Of a DNA stretch of 64,000 bases, positions 1 to 7,537 are shown one piece after another. Under the pieces are notes generated by a model that saw only the letters and a program-made list of their open reading frames with translations, made no database searches and had not been told where the DNA came from. The position numbers were made by a program, and so were the translations under genes. Position 1 is the first letter of the stretch. The number at the start of each line of letters is the position of its first letter. Source of the stretch: Arcobacter vandammei (GTDB taxonomy: Bacteria; Campylobacterota; Campylobacteria; Campylobacterales; Arcobacteraceae); assembly GCF_016106035.1 (NCBI RefSeq), contig NZ_JADKPZ010000013.1, positions 1 through 64,000 of the forward strand, given 5' to 3'.

Positions 1-110
1 TGGTCAAAGAGAAGTGGAAATACCCAGCCCCATTCCGAACCTGGTAGTCAAGCACTTCATCGCCGATAATACTGCAGGGTCCCCCTGTGGAAACGTAGGT
101 CACTGCCAGC
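1..110 (+). rRNA. rrf: 5S ribosomal RNA, 5' end cut off
   Basis: The conserved 5S core is visible: the CCCATTCCGAAC block near positions 29-40, the following loop, and a 3' GCCAG near 105-109 that would pair with a CTGGC-like 5' end lying outside the window. Only about the first ten bases are missing. A strong terminator follows directly, so this is the end of an rRNA operon on the plus strand. The exact 3' end is uncertain by a few bases. Confidence 0.93.
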
Positions 111-126
111 TCTTAGAGTTTTTACA

Positions 127-178
127 AAGCCTTTCAGAACATACTTCATCTAAGTATGCTTTGGAAGGCTTTTTTTTT
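127..178 (+). terminator. Rho-independent terminator of the rRNA operon
   Basis: An outer stem AAGCCTT / AAGGCTT encloses an inner perfect stem CATACTT (140-146) / AAGTATG (152-158), followed by an uninterrupted run of T. Its place just after the 5S gene fits rRNA operon termination. Confidence 0.88.
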
Positions 179-279
179 GCATTTTTTTTAAACTCTTGTT
201 TACTTATTGCATTTGGTTTTTTACTGATACATTCTTTTTAGACTTTTATTTATTTTATATTTTTATATGAGCAAGTAAG

Positions 280-297
280 CAGGGACTAAAGTCCCTG
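280..297. repeat. Hairpin repeat, copy 1 (upstream of flagellin)
   Basis: CAGGGACT, AA, AGTCCCTG forms a perfect 8-bp stem with a two-base loop and is followed by TTC. A near-identical copy lies just downstream of the flagellin gene (1374-1395). There is no T-run on either side, so it is not an obvious terminator. Confidence 0.7.
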
Positions 298-474
298 TTC
301 CGAAAATATATTGAAATTAATACAATCTTTAAATATTTAATCTAATTTTAAGAAATGTTTTGTAATAATTCTCTTATAAAAACAATTTAGGGTTAGATGT
401 AATCCGAAGAGTTAGATAAATTTTAACTCTATGCTTGGGATTTAAAAAGAACAAGAAAGTTTTTGGAAGTGATG

Positions 475-480
475 TATAAT
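475..480 (+). promoter_or_regulatory. Probable -10 box of the flagellin promoter
   Basis: A perfect TATAAT sits 31 bases before the flagellin ATG, and an AAGGA ribosome binding site lies at 501-505. I see no clear -35 box and no GG-N10-GC sigma-54 pattern. Published Arcobacter genomes are reported to lack the sigma-28 and sigma-54 flagellar cascades, which fits a housekeeping-type promoter. Confidence 0.5.
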
Positions 481-511
481 CACAATGTGTCATATATAAA
501 AAGGATTTATT

Positions 512-1360
512 ATGAGAATTAATACAAACATTTCATCTTTAACAGCTCAAGAAGCTGCACAAAATACAACAAAAAGTATAACAAGTTCGTTAGAAAAGTT
601 AAGTACAGGATTAAAAATCAATAAAGCTTCTGATGATGCTTCTGGTTTAGCAATTGCAGATAAATTAAGAACTCAAGCTACATCTATTAATCAAGGTATT
701 GCAAATGGTAATTCAGCTGTTGCATTGTTACAAATTGCTGATAAATCTATGGGTGAACAATCAAATATTCTTGATACAATTAAAGCTAAATTAATTCAAG
801 CAAATACTGATACAACATCTCAAGATGGTAGAAATGCGATTGCAAAAGATGTTAATAAGCTTTTAACTCAGTTAGATAACATTGCTTCTCAAACTAACTA
901 TAATGGTACATATCTTTTACAAACATCTGCAACTGGTATGGGTTCAAAATCAGCTTTAAGCTTTCAAATAGGAGAGTCTCAAAAAGATAAAATTGATACA
1001 TCAGCAATTCAAGCAAATACTTGTGGATATTCTCTTGGTACTCTAAAAACAAATTCTGGTGCAGCAACATTTACAAGAGCCCATGCTACTGCTGGGCAAA
1101 CAGCTATTAATAGTGCTATTACTAAATTAAATGATTATAGAGGTAATATAGGTTCGACTCAAAACCAAGTAGAATCAGCTGTAAGAAACCTTATGACACA
1201 AGCAACAAATGTTAAAGCTGCTGAGTCTATTATCAGAGATGTTGATTATGCTCAGGAAAGTGCAAACTTCAATAAACAAAATATTATTGCTCAAGCTGGA
1301 TCTTATGCTATAAGTCAAGCGAATGCAGTACAACAAAATGTTTCAAGACTACTTCAATAG
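512..1360 (+). CDS. fla: Flagellin
   Basis: This 282-residue protein is the filament subunit exported by the flagellar type III system. The N-terminal D0/D1 signature (MRINTNISSL start, then LSTGLKINKASDDASGLAIAD) and the C-terminal D0 helix ending NVSRLLQ are both intact. The central variable part is very short, as usual for Arcobacter flagellins and shorter than in Campylobacter. The start has an AAGGA site seven bases upstream. The middle region carries many Ser/Thr residues, the usual attachment sites for pseudaminic acid. A single Cys at about residue 171 is unusual for a flagellin. The gene stands alone, between two copies of a hairpin repeat, and faces a Maf gene. Whether it corresponds to flaA or flaB cannot be told here. 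Confidence 0.95.
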   Translation: MRINTNISSLTAQEAAQNTTKSITSSLEKLSTGLKINKASDDASGLAIADKLRTQATSINQGIANGNSAVALLQIADKSMGEQSNILDTIKAKLIQANTDTTSQDGRNAIAKDVNKLLTQLDNIASQTNYNGTYLLQTSATGMGSKSALSFQIGESQKDKIDTSAIQANTCGYSLGTLKTNSGAATFTRAHATAGQTAINSAITKLNDYRGNIGSTQNQVESAVRNLMTQATNVKAAESIIRDVDYAQESANFNKQNIIAQAGSYAISQANAVQQNVSRLLQ

Positions 1361-1373
1361 TTTTTTAGGAAAC

Positions 1374-1395
1374 AACAGGGGCTAAAGTCCCTGTT
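1374..1395. repeat. Hairpin repeat, copy 2 (downstream of flagellin)
   Basis: AACAGGGGCT, AA, AGTCCCTGTT forms a 10-bp stem with one G-T pair, then C. It matches the hairpin at 280-297 at all but one position of the shared 18-base core, including the trailing TTC, so the two copies bracket the flagellin gene. Confidence 0.7.
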
Positions 1396-1413
1396 CAAAA
1401 AGTTCTCTTTTAT

Positions 1414-1443
1414 AAAGGAAGGCTCTTTGAGTCTTCCTTTTTT
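1414..1443 (+). terminator. Terminator between flagellin and the Maf gene
   Basis: AAAGGAAG plus CTC pair with GAG plus CTTCCTTT around a TTT loop, then a short T-run. It lies between convergent genes and touches the stop codon of the minus-strand Maf gene, so it may serve both directions. Confidence 0.8.
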
Positions 1444-3490
1444 ATTTTACTAATCTTTCTAAACAATATACATAGTCATTTAGTATTTGAGAAATTTGTC
1501 TTATAAAAATTTCTTTTATTTTATTTATCTTTTTCTTTTCTTCTTTTATCTTAGTATCATTAAAATAGTATGTAAAATATGGTATATACAATGAATAGTA
1601 TTCAAAAATTATTTGGTAAAACATTAAAAAGTTATTTTCAAATATTTGAATAGGAATTTCTATAATTTTTTCGTAAAATTCTTTGTAATTTAAAAAATCA
1701 TTTGAATATATATCATCTAAAATAGTATTAATTTTTGTATTTAAGAAAGAGATTTCTATTTTTAATTTTTCGATTGAATCTTTATCTAGTCCTTTCATTG
1801 AATAGTTTTTTAAATACACCCTTAAATTTAATAATTTATTTATATCTTTGTATTTATCAATATTTATTAAATCTACTTTTATAGGAATTGTTCCATTGAA
1901 ATATGAACCATGAGCAGATATATTAAAAATATTTAAGTTTGTATTACTAGATTTACTTATTGCTATTGCCTTTTCAACCTCTTTTAATGATATATAAAAT
2001 AAAGGAGTAGTAAAAACTTCATTTTTGAGATTACCTTTAACTTTAATTAAATTATCCTTTAATGTAAATGTTTCTCTTGTTTCAGATTTACTAAGATCAA
2101 ATTTTGATAGACCTGAATTAGCACTTTTAAAATGGCTTTCTCCAGTATCCTGATTTACTGCTAAATCTAATCCTATAATATAGATTTCTGATGGGTTGAA
2201 TTGTAGAATTAAATTTAGAGTAAATTCACCTATTGAGTATCCCCCAAAAGAGATATTATCTTTATAAAATGGAATATAGGGTTCATATAAGAAAAGGCTT
2301 TCTTGTGAAAATTTCTTTAATATCTTTTCATTTGTTAGTATAGATGCAAGAATAACAGTATTTTTATTGATTTTAGATACACTATTATCACTAAATTGTA
2401 ATACTTCTAATAACTCTTGTTCATCCAAAGTGGCTATAGCATCTAGTCTTATTCCTTCATTAATAAGCTTTTCATATGCTGAGCCTATTGTAATAATATA
2501 AAACTTGTTTTGATTTCTTTTAATCCATTCTAAATTATCATCTAGAGAAGGTCCTGCTGCTATATATAAAATTGGGTGGTTTTTAAATATATCACAAGTA
2601 TTTTTTATTTGGTTAAATTGTAATATATTGTACTTAGGGATGTATTTAGTAGATCTATTAATAAATATATAATTCCTTCTATTATAATCATATAGTAAAG
2701 AAGAAAGCCCCTGTTTTATAGATAAAATTTTATCTATATACTGTTCTACATTTATACTAGTTGTAGAAAATTTTAGCATATAATTATCAAACTTGGAAAT
2801 ATTTAAAAATGTTTCAATACGTTTTTCTTCATCTAATGTATTATCCATTATTGAGAAAATCATACCTTTTTTTGCTAAGATTGTATAATCTACTGTAAAA
2901 AGTGAAAGTCTAAATATCTCTAAATTCCTTTCTAGCACTAAATATGAAGATGCATTTATTTTTTCTGCAATTCTTGGAATATGCCTACCTAACAATGTTC
3001 CTATAAATATAAATTTATCTATTCTTTTAAAGGTTTTTTTATCATTGTATATAGTCTTTAAGTAAGATGTATATTCTGATATATCTGAATAAGTCATGTT
3101 ATTTAATTCCTCAAGACTATTTAAATGAAATTTATTTGATCTATCATAATTTATTTTTTTATTTATATAAAATTGTTCGGGAAAGTCTATAATAGCTTGC
3201 TTACTATCAAACTCAACTTTCCTTACTAGATCATCATTTTTCTTTTTTGGTTTCCTATCATATAAATATTTATCATTTACAATATCATATATATCGAAAT
3301 CACCATCTTCCATTATAAAATCCAGAGCATATTTTTCTTTGTAAGTACCGTTTTCTATCATTCTTGAGAGTTCATCAACTCTATGATAGAGTTCGTTGTC
3401 ATACTCACTTAAAAAAGCTAAGTTTGCTAGAAATGTAGTTGTAAGTGCATTTTGTAGTTGGATTTGTGCTTGTTCTTTTGTTTGTGTCAT
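1442..3490 (-). CDS. maf: Maf-type motility accessory factor (DUF115)
   Basis: This 682-residue protein belongs to the Maf/DUF115 family, which in Campylobacterota and Aeromonas is needed to put pseudaminic-type sugars on flagellin in the cytoplasm. The mark is the core near residues 305-360, with the AAGPSLDDN motif, TIGSAYEKL and a DAIATLDEQ stretch, followed by a GxDLAVNQDTGESHF segment. The long N-terminal region with ERNLEIFR is also typical. It lies convergent to the flagellin and close to a full pse gene set, which supports the glycosyltransfer role. The donor sugar is inferred from the neighbours. Confidence 0.9.
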   Translation of the reverse strand: MTQTKEQAQIQLQNALTTTFLANLAFLSEYDNELYHRVDELSRMIENGTYKEKYALDFIMEDGDFDIYDIVNDKYLYDRKPKKKNDDLVRKVEFDSKQAIIDFPEQFYINKKINYDRSNKFHLNSLEELNNMTYSDISEYTSYLKTIYNDKKTFKRIDKFIFIGTLLGRHIPRIAEKINASSYLVLERNLEIFRLSLFTVDYTILAKKGMIFSIMDNTLDEEKRIETFLNISKFDNYMLKFSTTSINVEQYIDKILSIKQGLSSLLYDYNRRNYIFINRSTKYIPKYNILQFNQIKNTCDIFKNHPILYIAAGPSLDDNLEWIKRNQNKFYIITIGSAYEKLINEGIRLDAIATLDEQELLEVLQFSDNSVSKINKNTVILASILTNEKILKKFSQESLFLYEPYIPFYKDNISFGGYSIGEFTLNLILQFNPSEIYIIGLDLAVNQDTGESHFKSANSGLSKFDLSKSETRETFTLKDNLIKVKGNLKNEVFTTPLFYISLKEVEKAIAISKSSNTNLNIFNISAHGSYFNGTIPIKVDLINIDKYKDINKLLNLRVYLKNYSMKGLDKDSIEKLKIEISFLNTKINTILDDIYSNDFLNYKEFYEKIIEIPIQIFENNFLMFYQIIFEYYSLYIPYFTYYFNDTKIKEEKKKINKIKEIFIRQISQILNDYVYCLERLVK

Positions 3491-3500
3491 TTTTTGCCTT

Positions 3501-4538
3501 TTATATGTTTTCTAATAAAGTTTCTAGTTTCTTACTTATCTCTTTTGTAGTCGGAAGTAAATTTTTATACTCTTTTGGTAGAGTTTCTGTTAGTTTATAT
3601 GTTGCAACACCTATTGGTTGATTACTATCTTTTAAAGCATATTCGACTGTTGTTCGTTTTTTGTCTTTACAAATAATTATCCCAATAGATGGATTTTCAT
3701 CTTCTAGTTTTACTTTATCATTTAATGCTGATAGATAAAAATTCATTTTCCCTGCATATTCTGGTTTGAATTTCCCAATTTTTAGTTCTATTGCAATAAG
3801 TGATTTAAGTCGTCTATGATATAAAAGTAAATCTATAAAATACTCTTCATCATCTATTTCTAAGCGATATTGATTTCCTACAAAGGTAAAATCTGTCCCC
3901 ATTTGAGCCAAAAACTCTCGTACACTGTTTATAAGTCCTAGTTCTAGCTCTTTTTCATCATATTTTTCGCTTAGACTTAAAAAGTCAAAATTATACTCAT
4001 CTTTTACAGCTAAAACTGCTTGGTTTTTATATTTTTCTACAATAGTATTGTCAAAATTTGTTTGATTTAAAAGGAATTTTTCATAAGATTGGTTTTCGAT
4101 TTGGTTTATTAAAACATCTTTTGTCATACCAAATTTTATAGTTGTTTTAATATAAAATTCTCTTTCAAGATTGTCTTTACATTTTTGGAAAATAATTACA
4201 TTTTTTGTCCAACTAATTTCTCCAACCAGTGGTTGGAGTTTTTCATTTTGATAATACTCAAGATAAAATTGTCGCATATTCCAAAGGTTTTGCATACTAA
4301 AACCTTTTATTCCTATAAACTCTTTTTGCAGTTCATTTGAAAGATTTTGAACCACTGATTTTCCCCAGCCAAATTTTTCTTGCTTTTCTACAATATCTTT
4401 TCCAATCTCCCAATATAGGTTTATAAGCTCTTTATTTACTGCTTTTAAAGCTTCATATTGAGAAGATAAAATCTTAGTTTTTATCTCTTTTACAAAGTTT
4501 GTGAAGTCATTTTCTAAAATAGTTATATCTTTCTTCAA
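3501..4538 (-). CDS. YhcG-like PDDEXK nuclease family protein (DUF1016)
   Basis: The protein shows the DUF1016/YhcG pattern: an N-terminal helical part with ALKAVNKELINLYWEIGK and FGWGKSVVQNLSNELQ, then a PDDEXK-type nuclease domain with YFIDLLLYHRRLKSLIAIELKIGKFKPEYAGKM cut here to its key residues D, E and K in the FIDLLLYHR and AIELKIG segments. The family is linked to DNA processing and to restriction or accessory regions, but its exact role is not settled. I place the start at a TTG (4538) with an AAGG site eight bases before it, because the protein then begins like other family members. A longer frame from a GTG at 4631 has no visible ribosome binding site. Confidence 0.82.
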   Translation of the reverse strand: MKKDITILENDFTNFVKEIKTKILSSQYEALKAVNKELINLYWEIGKDIVEKQEKFGWGKSVVQNLSNELQKEFIGIKGFSMQNLWNMRQFYLEYYQNEKLQPLVGEISWTKNVIIFQKCKDNLEREFYIKTTIKFGMTKDVLINQIENQSYEKFLLNQTNFDNTIVEKYKNQAVLAVKDEYNFDFLSLSEKYDEKELELGLINSVREFLAQMGTDFTFVGNQYRLEIDDEEYFIDLLLYHRRLKSLIAIELKIGKFKPEYAGKMNFYLSALNDKVKLEDENPSIGIIICKDKKRTTVEYALKDSNQPIGVATYKLTETLPKEYKNLLPTTKEISKKLETLLENI

Positions 4539-4643
4539 TATTGACACCTTTTTATTGTAACTTATATTACAGTAATCCACATTACTATAAAATAGTTTAC
4601 TCTTTCCTTCTAATTTTCTTAAATCTATCACTAAAATTTGTTT

Positions 4644-5158
4644 TTATAATAAATACTCTTTTACCCATTTTGGAATAGTATCAACTTTCATATCTACTTG
4701 CGAACCATTTGTGATTTCACATATCCAAGTTTTTTTGATAATTCTAAAAGCTCTACTTTATCATAAGAACTCATAACAGTTTCAAAAGTAAATGATTTTC
4801 TAGCTTCTAGTAGTTTTTTTCTTATAAAATCAGCACAAACAGAAGCAAAATATGAGTTTACTTGTATATCTGAAAAAATTAATTTATCATCACTATATTT
4901 TAAAAATTTTGCTTCAACTTCCAAACTGACAGATTTTAAAAGTGTAGAGTTGTGAAGAAAGTCTAAAACTTCATCTTTTGAAGTTTTTATTTGGTAGTGA
5001 TTAAAATCTATAAAATCGAACTCTTTTATATATTTTTCTATCTCATCTGGATTTATATAAACTCCTAAAAGTTCTTTATTTATGACATCTTTTATAGTGC
5101 TTTTTCCACTTCCATTTGGTCCAGCAAACATTCTTAGTCGTTGTATTTCTAAATTCAT
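4644..5158 (-). pseudogene. Zeta-type toxin ATPase, damaged by an internal deletion
   Basis: The N-terminal part is a P-loop kinase of the zeta toxin type, with GPNGSGKST at residues 13-21, an INPDEIEKY segment and FTFETVMSS. In frame, the product stops at 4694 after 154 residues, right after KKLGY. In the next reading frame, 4644-4718 encodes a typical family C-terminus (EITNG, VDTIPKWVKEYLL, stop). Family members usually have several tens of residues between these parts, including the conserved Arg/His-rich middle. I infer a deletion with a frame change that removed this middle, so the toxin is probably inactive. The start overlaps the stop of the upstream antitoxin-like gene by 4 bases. 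Confidence 0.78.
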
Positions 5159-5373
5159 ATATTAAATACTTTTTTATCTACTTTTACAGCAGGATTTATA
5201 TCTTTTATAAATTTTTTTGTACCATCTGGAAATATCTCATAGATTTTGTCTTCTATAACTTTTGTAACACTAAGCCCAGCACTTAAAGTATCTAAATATG
5301 CTTTTTTTACAGCACTATTTGCAAGTTCTGGAATATGGCTTTCCAAAAAATCTAACTCTTTTTGTGTTTTCAT
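5155..5373 (-). CDS. Small antitoxin-like protein paired with the zeta-type gene
   Basis: This 72-residue protein has an N-terminal helical part (KELDFLESHIPELANSAVKKAYLDTL) and a C-terminal part in which positions around EIFPDGTKKFIK resemble a tail that would contact a kinase toxin. It has a good AGGAG site and overlaps the following zeta-type gene by 4 bases, the common antitoxin-first layout. The antitoxin role comes from this context and general resemblance, not from a diagnostic motif. If the toxin is dead, this may be an orphan antitoxin. Confidence 0.6.
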   Translation of the reverse strand: MKTQKELDFLESHIPELANSAVKKAYLDTLSAGLSVTKVIEDKIYEIFPDGTKKFIKDINPAVKVDKKVFNI

Positions 5374-5468
5374 ACGATACTCCTTTTTGGTGTTTTTTAT
5401 TTGCTTTGGAGTTTGATTATAGCGAAAATATATATTTTAAACTATTATAAATATTCACTATTTATAGT

Positions 5469-6407
5469 TTAATTTAAAAAAATCTTTTTTATCTTTCTTT
5501 TTTCCTTCATTATTCTTTTTTCTATATATTTAATATTTGTATTGTTATTTTTATTGTGTTTATTTTTTTTATTACTCTTTTTGTTGTCCTTTCTCTTTTC
5601 TCTTTTTTCCTTTTCTTTTTTTTCCTTTTCTTTTTTTTCCTTTTCCAAATTTAAAATCTCTTCACCCACAATAAAACCAAACATATCAACCACTTTCGCA
5701 GATGAATATTTATTAGGTATCTTATTAACATTTAAACAAACATATTTTCTTGGCTTTATTTCTGTAAATTCCATTTTATAGAAACTCTTTGTATAGATAT
5801 TTGTATTATCTACACAACTATTATTGTGTTCGTAAAAACATCTTATTTTTTCCAAACACTCTTTTAATTTTTCTTTCGTTATTTTAGAAGAATTAGTATT
5901 ATTAAAACTATTTTTATATAAAATATCGAATGTTTTCACAAAATTTGTATCAAAAGCAGGAATACATGCAAATACACCTAGCATAATTTTAGTAATTAAT
6001 GTTGAATAATTCTTATTTTTACTAGCATTTCCTAATATTTTTTCAATATCATAATATATTTTTATAATATCTTCAATTTTTTTATCATCTATATTTTTAT
6101 AATTTCCTAATTCCCAATATTCTGGATTGATTTGTTTTCTTTCAATAATATATTCTATTATTTGTAGATAATACTTAAGACTTTTTTCCAATAAGAAACT
6201 AGAACCCCTTAGCATTCCCCAACTAGCAAGATAAAACCCCAAGACTAAACAAGATTTTTCTTTATCTTGTGCTAACTCATCTGCTGAACTATTTTTAAAA
6301 TAATTATAGCAGTAATCAAAAGAAGCATATCTATCTTCTTCTTCCTTATTTTTATCCTTAAATTTCTTAATTATATTATTAAAATATATCTCTTTTCTAG
6401 TTGGCAT
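5469..6407 (-). CDS. Unknown protein with Lys/Glu-rich C-terminus
   Basis: I do not recognise this 312-residue protein. The first 235 residues look like a compact, mostly helical domain (SCLVLGFYLASWGMLRGSSFLLEKSL, LITKIMLGVFACIPAFDTNF). It contains apolar stretches but no clear signal peptide or membrane span. The last 70 residues are almost only Lys, Glu, Arg and Asn, encoded by a purine-rich strand with three 15-base tandem repeats. The start has an AAGGAA site. It is the last gene of the surface-sugar island in transcription order, 30 bases after the PseH fusion, and may be co-transcribed. Any link to the sugars is untested. Confidence 0.65.
   Translation of the reverse strand: MPTRKEIYFNNIIKKFKDKNKEEEDRYASFDYCYNYFKNSSADELAQDKEKSCLVLGFYLASWGMLRGSSFLLEKSLKYYLQIIEYIIERKQINPEYWELGNYKNIDDKKIEDIIKIYYDIEKILGNASKNKNYSTLITKIMLGVFACIPAFDTNFVKTFDILYKNSFNNTNSSKITKEKLKECLEKIRCFYEHNNSCVDNTNIYTKSFYKMEFTEIKPRKYVCLNVNKIPNKYSSAKVVDMFGFIVGEEILNLEKEKKEKEKKEKEKREKRKDNKKSNKKNKHNKNNNTNIKYIEKRIMKEKRKIKKIFLN
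5601..5645. repeat. Three 15-bp tandem repeats in the Lys/Glu-rich tail
   Basis: The unit TTTTTTTTCCTTTTC occurs twice exactly (5616-5630, 5631-5645) and once with one change (5601-5615). On the coding strand each unit adds five residues of the EKEKK type, so copy number can change without breaking the frame. Confidence 0.75.
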
Positions 6408-6436
6408 ATTGTATTCCTTTTATATTATATGTATTA

Positions 6437-7537
6437 TTAAGAATTTAACTCCATACAAATCACTTTTTTATCATTTACAAATTTTTCACCAACTTCTATA
6501 AAGTTATAATGTTTATATAGATTATAAGCTTTTTCATTTTCAAAAAAAACTTCTGCAAAAATCTTTTTTACTTTTAGTATATCAAATGAAAAGTTTATAA
6601 TGGTTTCTAATAATATTTTGCCATAGCCTTTTAGATTTGGGTTTGCATATATTCCCATTTCTAAACTTTCATTTTCTTTGATATTGTTAAAATCTATAAC
6701 TCCTATAAACTTATCGTCTTTCTTTACCAAAAAATATAGTTTATTTTTACTATTTTTTAAATTTTCTATAAATTTTAGATGATTTCCTAAACTTATATTA
6801 TCTTGAGTGTACATATATTTTTTGATATTTGGGCAATTTCTCCACTCTAAAATCATCTTTTTTTCATCCAAAGATAGATTGATAAAATTAAGAAGAGTTG
6901 TCCCCCCCCCATTTGTAAGTTCGATTTTTAGAACATATCTATAACCATCAATTTCAAAATATGCTGGATAGTTTTCGTTGTCCACAATTCTCAAAAGATT
7001 AAATTGTTCTTTTATACTTTTGTTAATATCTAATTTACTATCTTTTTCACTTCTTTTTGGATAAAAACTCTCTTGCCCAATTTGTGGTTTTGGAATTTTG
7101 TATTTATCATAATTTTCTACAAAATCCAAACACATATCAATAGTAAAATTAGCTTGTTTATCTCTTAGTTCTTCATTTAGTTCATAGCCAGTTAGTTTTA
7201 AAATCTTTTGCATATAAATTTCGCCACTATCAACACCTTCATCAACTTCAAACATAGAAAAAGGAATTTTGTTTTTTTCTTCCAAAATTTGCCAAAACAT
7301 AGGCGACCAACCTTTACCTTGTGGTAATTCACTTGCATGTATCACTATATTGTGATTGTGTTTTGATAAATACTCTTTTGAGATGATTTTATGATAGCTT
7401 AAAATAAAAACAATATCGTAATTTTCTAAAATATCTTCGTGATTAAAATATAATTTTGAAAAAGCAAGTTTTTTGTTTAAAATTTTTGCATAAGGTATAA
7501 ACCACTGATTTGGAGATGTTAAGATAGCTATTTTCAT
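6437..7537 (-). CDS. pseH: Formyltransferase-PseH acetyltransferase fusion
   Basis: This 366-residue frame joins two enzymes. Residues 1 to about 205 are a sugar formyltransferase domain, with an HASELPQGKG catalytic region and a GVDSGEI loop. Residues from about 213 are a GNAT domain that closely follows Campylobacter PseH, which acetylates the 4-amino group of the UDP-altrosamine intermediate in pseudaminic acid synthesis (LEWRNCPNIKKYM, IGVIDFNNI, NPNLKGYGKILLETI). The joint is a run of nine Gs encoding Gly210-212. PseH is normally a separate protein of under 200 residues, so the fusion is unusual. The start overlaps the stop of the ORF6N gene by 1 base. The PseH assignment is firm; the formyl acceptor is unknown. 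Confidence 0.87.
   Translation of the reverse strand: MKIAILTSPNQWFIPYAKILNKKLAFSKLYFNHEDILENYDIVFILSYHKIISKEYLSKHNHNIVIHASELPQGKGWSPMFWQILEEKNKIPFSMFEVDEGVDSGEIYMQKILKLTGYELNEELRDKQANFTIDMCLDFVENYDKYKIPKPQIGQESFYPKRSEKDSKLDINKSIKEQFNLLRIVDNENYPAYFEIDGYRYVLKIELTNGGGTTLLNFINLSLDEKKMILEWRNCPNIKKYMYTQDNISLGNHLKFIENLKNSKNKLYFLVKKDDKFIGVIDFNNIKENESLEMGIYANPNLKGYGKILLETIINFSFDILKVKKIFAEVFFENEKAYNLYKHYNFIEVGEKFVNDKKVICMELNS
6902..6910. repeat. Nine-base poly-C/poly-G tract inside the PseH fusion
   Basis: Nine C on the plus strand (nine G in the coding strand) lie at the domain joint of the gene at 6437-7537. It is the longest G/C run I noticed in this AT-rich window. Poly-G tracts of this size are classic slipped-strand phase-variation sites in surface-sugar genes of Campylobacterota. 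Confidence 0.9.

Larger units (their letters stand above)
111..511. other. Intergenic region between 5S rRNA and flagellin
   Basis: No gene is supported here. It holds the rRNA terminator (127-178), a small perfect hairpin (280-297), and the flagellin promoter region with a TATAAT at 475-480. A short open frame that runs out of the 5S gene is an artefact, because it is read through the rRNA and the terminator. Confidence 0.75.

Noticed and set aside
14-241. Open frame running through the 5S rRNA and its terminator
   Set aside because: It overlaps an rRNA gene and a T-rich terminator and has no ribosome binding site.
4538-4631. GTG at 4631 as start of the YhcG-like gene
   Set aside because: No ribosome binding site is seen there and the extra 31 residues do not fit the family; the TTG at 4538 has AAGG at a good distance.
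5542-5781. Phe/Leu-rich plus-strand frame opposite the Lys-rich tail as a membrane protein
   Set aside because: It is the mirror of the Lys/Glu codons on the other strand and has no ribosome binding site.
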